This document shows positions 58,853 to 64,000 of a DNA stretch of 64,000 nucleotides, one piece after another (position 1 is the stretch's first letter; each line of letters opens with the position of its first letter). The notes under the pieces are model-generated. The model was not told the origin of the DNA. It made no database searches and saw only the letters and a list, made by a program, of their open reading frames with translations. Origin of the DNA: Chitinophaga japonensis (lineage in GTDB: Bacteria > Bacteroidota > Bacteroidia > Chitinophagales > Chitinophagaceae). Location of the stretch: positions 310,001 to 374,000 of the forward strand of contig NZ_VLLG01000006.1 in assembly GCF_007830125.1 (NCBI RefSeq), in the 5' to 3' direction. The translations under genes were made by a program, and so were the position numbers.

Positions 58853-60248
58853 CCTTTCCTGCCGGCACAATCTCCTGCTCTATTTCCTCCAGGGTCTTTC
58901 CCTTTGTTTCCGGCAGGTAGCGCCGTATAAATATCAGGCCGGCAATGCATACCAGGCCATATCCCCAGAAGGTGCCGGATGCACCCAGTGCGCTGTTCAG
59001 CAAGGGGAAGGTATAGGTAAGCCCGAAGCTGGCGGCCCAGAGTGAAAGCGTGGCAATGGCCATCATGCCGCCCCGGAGCCGGTTGGGAAAGATCTCCGAC
59101 AGTACCACCCAGGTGACCGGCGCCAGCGACATGGCGTAGCAGGCAATGGCCAGCACCACCAGCAGCAACAAGGGCCAGCCGCTGAAATGCATATAATACA
59201 GGGCGCCCATAACAGCATAGATCAATGCCAGCCCGCCGGCGCCCACCAGCATCAATGCGCGCCGCCCCCAACGGTCCACGGTGTACATGGCCACCAGGGT
59301 AAATACCAGGTTTACGCTGCCGGTGATCACGATGTTGAAAAGAATATCGGATACGCCGTAACCGGCTGCTGCAAACACCTCCTCCGCATAGTTGAATATG
59401 ACGTTGATGCCGCACCACTGCTGGAAAGCCGCAATGATAACGCCCAGTACCAGTATGCGCGATACGCCGGGCTGCACCAGTTGCCGCCAGTGCACACCGC
59501 CGTCGGTATCCGCAGTTTGGGCAATAGCCGGCAGCTCCCTCCGCGCATGCGCCTCCCCGCCGATCCTGGCCAGCACCTGCCAGGCCCGGTCCATATGCTG
59601 CCGGGTAGCCAGCCAGCGCGGGCTTTCCGGCAGCCAGCAAAGTAGTAGCAGGAACAGGACCGAGGGCGCCAGCTCTGCCCAGAACATAACGCGCCAGCCG
59701 GTTTGCCCGTTCCAGGAGCGCAGGATAAAGTCATCGGCAGCGCCGGCCGGCACCGGCTCCGCTATCCACCAGTTAAAGAGCTGGGCGGCCAGTATGCCTA
59801 TTACCAGTGTGAGCTGGTTGATGGACACGTATTTGCCCCGCAGGTGCGCCGGCGTTACCTCCGCAATGTACATGGGCGAAAGGTTGGACGCCAGCCCTAT
59901 GCCCACACCGCCAATGATGCGGTACACGATGAAGCCGTTAAAGGAATGAGCGGCGCCCGTGCCGGCGGCAGATACCAGGAACAGCAAGGCTGACAGCATC
60001 AGCAGCTTCTTGCGGCCGTAACGGTCGCTGAGCATCCCGGAAATGGCCGCCCCGGCCAGGCAGCCGGCCAGCGCGCAGCTCATGGCCCAGCCCTGTGCGG
60101 CCGGCGCATCGGTAATGCCGAAATAACGCTCGTAAAAAGGCTTGGCCCCGCCTATCACCACCCAGTCGTAACCAAACAGGAAACCACCCATGGCGGAGAT
60201 CATTGAGATGGCAAAGAGGTAGGTATGATTGTACCGTTCGTTTTTCAT
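58830..60248 (-). CDS. Sugar porter family MFS transporter
   Basis: 472 residues from ATG 60248, 12 membrane segments. Signature motifs: GFLFGYDWVVIGGAKPFYE (sugar porter GYD), DRYGRKKLLML (loop 2-3), RIIGGVGIGLASNLSPMYIAE, PESPRWL and PETKGKTLEEIEQE. It likely imports a hexose or disaccharide by proton symport. It is followed downstream by the DUF5107/TPR gene and preceded by an AraC regulator on the same strand, forming a sugar-utilisation locus. The last codons fall within an inverted-repeat element, so the tail KENVKFQM may be element-derived. Confidence 0.94.
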   Translation of the reverse strand: MKNERYNHTYLFAISMISAMGGFLFGYDWVVIGGAKPFYERYFGITDAPAAQGWAMSCALAGCLAGAAISGMLSDRYGRKKLLMLSALLFLVSAAGTGAAHSFNGFIVYRIIGGVGIGLASNLSPMYIAEVTPAHLRGKYVSINQLTLVIGILAAQLFNWWIAEPVPAGAADDFILRSWNGQTGWRVMFWAELAPSVLFLLLLCWLPESPRWLATRQHMDRAWQVLARIGGEAHARRELPAIAQTADTDGGVHWRQLVQPGVSRILVLGVIIAAFQQWCGINVIFNYAEEVFAAAGYGVSDILFNIVITGSVNLVFTLVAMYTVDRWGRRALMLVGAGGLALIYAVMGALYYMHFSGWPLLLLVVLAIACYAMSLAPVTWVVLSEIFPNRLRGGMMAIATLSLWAASFGLTYTFPLLNSALGASGTFWGYGLVCIAGLIFIRRYLPETKGKTLEEIEQEIVPAGKENVKFQM

Positions 60249-60317
60249 AACGCTGCTAAATTACACTATACCCCATGGTGCTGACAATAGAGATTCTTTT
60301 TCATTTAATGGACAATC

Positions 60318-61220
60318 TTATGATCCTACGCTGCCGCCTTCCTTCATCATCTTGCGCTTGCGGTACGCATTGGGCGACATGCCCATGATATGGCTGAAAA
60401 GGCGGGAGAAATAATAAGGATCCTCTATGCCTATTTTGCCGGCTATTTCCTGTATGCGCAGGTTGGTGAACTGCAGGTACTGGCAGGCCACCTGTATTTT
60501 CAGGAGGTTAAAATATTCGATCGGCGCAAAGCCGGTCCGTTTCCGGAACAGGTTGGAATAATGGGAGGCGGACAGGTGCACACAGGCGGCAATATCGGCC
60601 AGGCGCAGGGTGCGGTGGATGTTGTTCTTCATATAGCTGATGGATTCGTCCACCGCATCCTTGGGCGCATTGCCCACCGGTTCGAGCTTATCGCCAAAAG
60701 CAAAGGAATTGAGCCACTGCCACAGGCAAAGGTTTACAAAGGTCATGTTATCTGTACCGTAGCCCCGCTCCAGGTGCTGGTACATGAGATCGAACAGCCG
60801 GATGCGGTCTTCGCGGTAAGGCAACGCCTGCACATGGCGCCTGTGCCCCTGGGTAAGCAGGCCGGCAAAGTGGTTGGACAGCAGGCCGGTAAAATGCATC
60901 CAGTAGATGGTCCAGGGATGCTCCTGGTCCGCCCCGTACACATGCGGTTCCCGTGCCGGTATCAGCAGGAACTCGTTCGGGCGCACCGCCCATTTCTCCC
61001 CGCCCAGTTGCAGCCAGCCCTTCCCTTCTATGCAATAGATAAGTATATATTGTGAAACACCGTGTGTACGTTGCCGGTAGTGAAAGCGTGCTTTCGGGTA
61101 ATACCCGATATCGGTAACGTACAACTGCTTTACCAGCTCATGCGCCATGCAGTTGCTGATGGCTACCCTGGGCAGCACAATGGACTGCTGGCCTTCAAAG
61201 CCTTCCTTTTTGCGGATCAT
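60318..61220 (-). CDS. AraC-family transcriptional regulator (sugar locus)
   Basis: 300 residues from ATG 61220, the first start that avoids a leader outside the cupin. The N-terminal AraC-binding cupin has YILIYCIEGKGWLQLGGEKW and EFLLIPAREPHVYG, typical for sugar sensing. The C-terminal HTH pair is LADIAACVHLSASHYSNLFRKRTG and IQEIAGKIGIEDPYYFSRLF. Same strand as the sugar porter; likely activates it in response to a sugar. Confidence 0.92.
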   Translation of the reverse strand: MIRKKEGFEGQQSIVLPRVAISNCMAHELVKQLYVTDIGYYPKARFHYRQRTHGVSQYILIYCIEGKGWLQLGGEKWAVRPNEFLLIPAREPHVYGADQEHPWTIYWMHFTGLLSNHFAGLLTQGHRRHVQALPYREDRIRLFDLMYQHLERGYGTDNMTFVNLCLWQWLNSFAFGDKLEPVGNAPKDAVDESISYMKNNIHRTLRLADIAACVHLSASHYSNLFRKRTGFAPIEYFNLLKIQVACQYLQFTNLRIQEIAGKIGIEDPYYFSRLFSHIMGMSPNAYRKRKMMKEGGSVGS

Positions 61221-61279
61221 AGATATTGCCCCCTTTATGAAAAAGGAAGATAATAATATTGTCCATGAATAACAAGGAT

Positions 61280-61312
61280 AGCTGCTGGCTGCTGGCTGCC
61301 GGCTGGCAGCTA
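61280..61312. repeat. Short GCTGGCTG-type repeat tract
   Basis: The tract reads GCTGCTGGCTGCTGGCTGCC followed by GGCTGGCAGC: a repeated GCTGGCT word with GCTGC/GCAGC at the ends that could fold. It lies upstream of the AraC gene and upstream of the 33-residue ORF. It may be a decayed arm of the same class of elements. Confidence 0.35.
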
Positions 61313-61364
61313 ATTTAAATGGCCTGATGCTTGTGGTTAAGATCATAACCAAAACAATGCTGTT

Positions 61365-61466
61365 ATGTTGACTTCTTTTGTTGTGCTGGGCATCCTTCTG
61401 TTAGTGGTGATCATATATATTGTGTGGCCTTACCGGAAAAATAAGGACAGCATGAAAGGGGAGTAA
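61365..61466 (+). CDS. 33-residue single-pass membrane peptide
   Basis: ATG at 61365 opens a frame with LTSFVVLGILLLVVIIYIVW (a clear membrane helix), then a basic tail YRKNKDSMKGE. It is followed 28 bases later by the acidic 81-residue protein. Composition and topology fit a real membrane peptide; expression is not proven. Confidence 0.5.
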   Translation: MLTSFVVLGILLLVVIIYIVWPYRKNKDSMKGE

Positions 61467-61494
61467 ACAATATTCACCATTAAAACCAAATGTT

Positions 61495-61740
61495 ATGCAA
61501 AGCAAGAAAGAGAAACCCAATGCAGGGCAGGCCGGTGGCACCAACCCCACGGCCAGGAATTTCCAGCGCCCTAATGATGAAGAAAAAGCAAAGGCGCAAC
61601 GGACACCTGAAATGGAAGAGGACGATGAACCGGTACTGGACGAAACGGACCTGGAAGAAAATCACCTGACGGATGAAGAGGCTGATAACATTGAATGGGA
61701 CCCCGCATCCGGGAAAAACAAAAAGCAGGATGATCAGTAA
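61495..61740 (+). CDS. Acidic hydrophilic protein of unknown function
   Basis: 81 residues. Begins KKEKPNAGQAGG, then Lys/Glu-rich, and ends with a strongly acidic segment (EEDDEPVLDETDLEENHL) and a KNKKQDDQ tail. No signal peptide or known domain. Likely an intrinsically disordered cytoplasmic protein. The neighbouring membrane peptide may form a pair with it. The inverted repeat downstream follows within 40 bases. Confidence 0.65.
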   Translation: MQSKKEKPNAGQAGGTNPTARNFQRPNDEEKAKAQRTPEMEEDDEPVLDETDLEENHLTDEEADNIEWDPASGKNKKQDDQ

Positions 61741-61778
61741 CCTGCCAGGCGGCCCCGGCCGCCGTATCTGACTACCGG

Positions 61779-61836
61779 CACGGGTTGTAAACAGGGTCAG
61801 CATTCCTGGAAATGGGGAGCTTGTTTACAATCCGTG
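61779..61836. repeat. Long inverted repeat downstream of acidic protein
   Basis: CACGGGTTGTAAACA (61779-61793) and TGTTTACAATCCGTG (61822-61836) are inverted with one mismatch in 15, separated by 28 bases. It could end transcription of the acidic protein gene despite a weak T-run, or be a recombination or regulatory site. Confidence 0.6.
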
Positions 61837-61996
61837 TTTAAAAATCCACAACCTGGCTTAGCTCATAAAACCCGCTGCCAACTGCACTTTCCGACAACCC
61901 TATGTATATCACCGAGTTAAATTGCAACGCGCTCCCCCACCATCTTCTGCGTAAAAAGAGCAGGATTTTGGTGTAGACATTTGTAAATGTAAAACC

Positions 61997-62230
61997 ATGA
62001 AAAATCACCTTACCATCCTGGGACTGTCTATCGCCATCTGTACTTTCCTGGTTGCCCAGGGCAATATCGCAAGCCGTACCGTCAACAGCCATGGCACCCC
62101 TGCTTTCCAGCAGGACACCAGCAAGCATCACAAGGCGCAGAAAAAGAAATGGAAAAAAATGAGGGACACCTCCTACAACCGGAGCAGCAGGGACACTTCC
62201 ATGATGGACACTACTGCTATTCCCCGCTGA
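61997..62230 (+). CDS. Small secreted protein of unknown function
   Basis: 77 residues. Signal-like segment LTILGLSIAICTFLVAQG, then a basic, Ser/Thr/Lys-rich tail (KHHKAQKKKWKKMRDTSYNR) ending TAIPR. No recognised family. A strong terminator follows. Confidence 0.6.
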   Translation: MKNHLTILGLSIAICTFLVAQGNIASRTVNSHGTPAFQQDTSKHHKAQKKKWKKMRDTSYNRSSRDTSMMDTTAIPR

Positions 62231-62263
62231 CCGTACCGTAGCATTTGTACGGCGGCATCATTA

Positions 62264-62292
62264 AGGCACAGTTTACTACTGTGCCTTTTTTT
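62264..62292 (+). terminator. Intrinsic terminator
   Basis: AAGGCACAG (62264-62272) and CTGTGCCTT (62280-62288) form a 9-bp stem with a 7-base loop followed by TTTTTT. It ends the transcript of the small secreted protein. From 62293 to 62573 no gene is seen. Confidence 0.88.
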
Positions 62293-62573
62293 TATGCAGA
62301 ACGTTGACGGTTGACTGTGGTAGCTTATCCGCAGTGAGTAATAAATTCATCAATAATGTAATTGATCTTTTACTTACGCCGGTACGGCTAAATGTCTCTG
62401 TGTAAACCCTTTATAAAAGCGCTGCTATGCAGGTGCCGGCAGGCGCCGCTCTCATGGCTGATATACAAACAAAAGCGTTTGGTGCTATTCTTGAAGTAGT
62501 GCTAAAACAGAGAATGCTGTAGTCATGCACCGAGCCTGTAGCAGCCATCATTAACCATAACCTTGTATGTATT

Positions 62574-63839
62574 ATGAAAACGAGAGTAGCATTTATCAGT
62601 GATCATGCATCGCCCATTGCAGCGCTGGGCGGTATAGATACCGGCGGGCAGAATGTATATGTAGGCGAGCTGGCTTATCAGCTTACCAAAAAAGGATACG
62701 AGGTGGATATCTTCACCCGCTGGGAACATCCGCAACTGCCGCAGTGCGTGGAATGGAGAAAAGGTGTACGGGTGGTGCATATTGAGGCTGGCCCGGTACA
62801 ATGTCTGCCCAAGGAACAACTGCTGCCTTTCATGGCTGCCTTCCGTGATAACATGCTGGCCTTTATCCGGGAACAGGACATCTCCTACGAGCTGATCCAC
62901 GCAAACTTCTTCATGTCTGCCCAGGTGGCGATGGAACTGAAGGCCATCCTGCACATTCCTTTTGTGGTGACCTTTCATGCATTGGGGCATATCCGCAGAA
63001 TTCACCAGGGCGCGCAGGACAAGTTTCCGCCGGAGCGGCTGGAGATTGAGCATGCCGCCATCCGCCAGGCGGATTATATTATTGCGGAATGCCCACAGGA
63101 CCGGGACGACCTGATCCAATACTACCAGGCGCCGCCTGATAAAATACGCGTGGTGCCCTGCGGCGTAAACCCGGAAGAGCTGTACCCGGTGGACCAGCGC
63201 CTGGCCCGCATGAAGCTGAAGCTGCCGCAGGATGACACCATATTGCTGCAATTGGGACGGATGGTGCCGCGCAAGGGAGTGGACAATGTAATACAGGCTT
63301 TGCCCAGGTTGAAATATACCGGCACCCGCGTACGCCTGATCATCGTAGGCGGCGAAACGGATGTTTGCGAACAGGGCTTTAACCCGGAGATAGCGCGGCT
63401 GAAACAACTGGCCAGGGACCTGGGCGTACAGGCCTCCGTTACCTTTGCCGGCCGTAAAGGACGCGACGAGCTGAAATATTATTATGCCGCCGCCGATCTT
63501 TTTATTACCACTCCCTGGTATGAGCCTTTCGGCATTACGCCGCTGGAGGCCATGGCCTGCGGCACACCGGTAATAGGCGCAAATGTAGGCGGCATCAAAT
63601 ACAGCGTGCAGGACGGGAAAACCGGGCTGCTGGTACCGCCGCAGGACCCGGAAGCCCTGGCAGCCGGTATCAGCGGACTAATGCAGCGCAGGCCGGTACT
63701 GGAACAAATGGGAAAGAACGCCATCAAGCGGGTGAATGCACTGTTTACCTGGCAGCGGGTAGCCCAGCTAATGAGCCGGTTATATGAAAAAGCCATTGCC
63801 GATAATCATATATCCGTTGGCGGTAGTATGACACTCTAA
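62574..63839 (+). CDS. Glycosyltransferase family 4 (GT-B) protein
   Basis: 421 residues. SPIAALGGIDTGGQNVYVGE is the N-terminal sugar-acceptor/donor loop also seen in sucrose synthase and MshA-type GT4. VVTFHALGHIRRIHQ and the C-terminal EPFGITPLEAMACGTPVIG supply the GT4 signatures, including the E-x7-E motif. It uses a nucleotide-sugar or similar to glycosylate an unknown acceptor in the cytoplasm or inner membrane. The HAD phosphatase starts 9 bases later, suggesting a sugar-phosphate pathway. Confidence 0.9.
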   Translation: MKTRVAFISDHASPIAALGGIDTGGQNVYVGELAYQLTKKGYEVDIFTRWEHPQLPQCVEWRKGVRVVHIEAGPVQCLPKEQLLPFMAAFRDNMLAFIREQDISYELIHANFFMSAQVAMELKAILHIPFVVTFHALGHIRRIHQGAQDKFPPERLEIEHAAIRQADYIIAECPQDRDDLIQYYQAPPDKIRVVPCGVNPEELYPVDQRLARMKLKLPQDDTILLQLGRMVPRKGVDNVIQALPRLKYTGTRVRLIIVGGETDVCEQGFNPEIARLKQLARDLGVQASVTFAGRKGRDELKYYYAAADLFITTPWYEPFGITPLEAMACGTPVIGANVGGIKYSVQDGKTGLLVPPQDPEALAAGISGLMQRRPVLEQMGKNAIKRVNALFTWQRVAQLMSRLYEKAIADNHISVGGSMTL

Positions 63840-63848
63840 AGACCATTC

Positions 63849-64000
63849 ATGAGGAAAGCAGTTTTCATAGATAAAGACGGTACCCTGATCCCGAACGTAC
63901 CCTACAATGCAGACCCGGCGCAGATAACGCTGACCCCCGGGGCGGCGGAAGCGCTGCAACTGCTGTATGCGCACGGCTACGCGCTGGTGGTTATTTCCAA
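63849..64000 (+). CDS. HAD-family phosphatase resembling GmhB (5' part; end outside window)
   Basis: Starts ATG 63849 with KAVFIDKDGTLIPNVPYNAD, the first HAD motif (DKDGTL), and the residues fit D-glycero-D-manno-heptose 1,7-bisphosphate phosphatase and the related histidinol-phosphatase group. The window ends after about 50 residues, in ALVVIS. It likely forms an operon with the glycosyltransferase. Without the C-terminus the family cannot be fixed. Confidence 0.8.
   Translation, partial: MRKAVFIDKDGTLIPNVPYNADPAQITLTPGAAEALQLLYAHGYALVVIS

Noticed and set aside
62293-62573. Gene-free stretch before the glycosyltransferase
   Set aside because: No open frame of note and no RNA motif recognised; probably promoter region only.
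1-64000. CRISPR arrays, insertion sequences and prophage genes
   Set aside because: No direct-repeat/spacer array, transposase, integrase or phage structural gene was recognised; the repeats seen are inverted intergenic elements.

Overview
The window reads as chromosome of a Bacteroidota bacterium, most likely Chitinophagaceae (Chitinophaga-like). Reasons: promoters fit the Bacteroidota TAnnTTTG -7 box, Shine-Dalgarno sites are often weak, and the families are typical of that phylum (DUF3347, HYC_CC_PP-type and heavy-metal-binding-domain proteins, DUF6089, DUF5107, a full SUF operon with SufR-like regulator). No rRNA, CRISPR array, transposase or integrase gene was seen; one tRNA gene is present.

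Region 1 (1-28.3 kb) is a metal-resistance and redox block, visibly AT-richer than the rest. Bases 1-11.4 kb form a one-strand copper/silver array: end of a CusA-type RND pump, TolC-like channel, two lipoprotein adaptors with metal-binding heads, two DUF3347 lipoproteins, a CPH-type (CopB) P-ATPase, a haem-binding protein, a multicopper oxidase with an extra C-terminal barrel-like domain, and a PepSY protein. Bases 11.4-24.5 kb hold a duplicated three-gene module (HYC_CC_PP, unknown secreted protein, triple heavy-metal-binding protein) bracketing a second system: a CusA-TolC fusion, its adaptor, a methyltransferase and a Zn/Cd-type P-ATPase. Bases 24.6-28.3 kb hold an MntR/DtxR regulator, divergent across a DtxR-like box from a di-haem protein, a Rieske protein and a porin.

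A tRNA-Leu(CAA) at 28.45 kb marks a sharp change to GC-richer housekeeping DNA. Region 2 (28.5-43.7 kb) holds hscB, an alanine dehydrogenase/PNT-family enzyme, trmN6, tsaD, an FtsX/MacB-type permease, prfC, a UbiD-family decarboxylase, a DUF6089 outer-membrane protein, an atypical AraC regulator, a GH20-like enzyme and an AI-2E-type transporter.

Region 3 (43.8-46.1 kb) holds the standout gene: a 785-residue terpene synthase carrying both a class II DxDD motif and class I DDxxD and NDxxTxxxE motifs in one bacterial polypeptide, with plant/fungal-like signature motifs. A perfect 7-bp-arm palindrome lies about 40 bases upstream.

Region 4 (46.2-54.4 kb) is iron-sulfur cluster biogenesis: a SufR-like regulator divergent from an FMN reductase, an IscA/SufA-type protein, sufB, sufC, sufD, sufS, sufE and a SufT-like DUF59 protein. 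The three spacers sufB-C, sufC-D and sufD-S each carry a related AT-rich inverted-repeat element; a fourth copy forms the signal-peptide coding end of a lipoprotein at 33.0 kb, and two intergenic elements elsewhere share the same design with different arms.

Region 5 (54.4-64 kb) holds a LamG lipoprotein, a sugar locus (AraC regulator, sugar porter, DUF5107/TPR protein), small unknown proteins including a 33-residue membrane peptide, and a GT4 glycosyltransferase followed by the start of a HAD phosphatase resembling GmhB.
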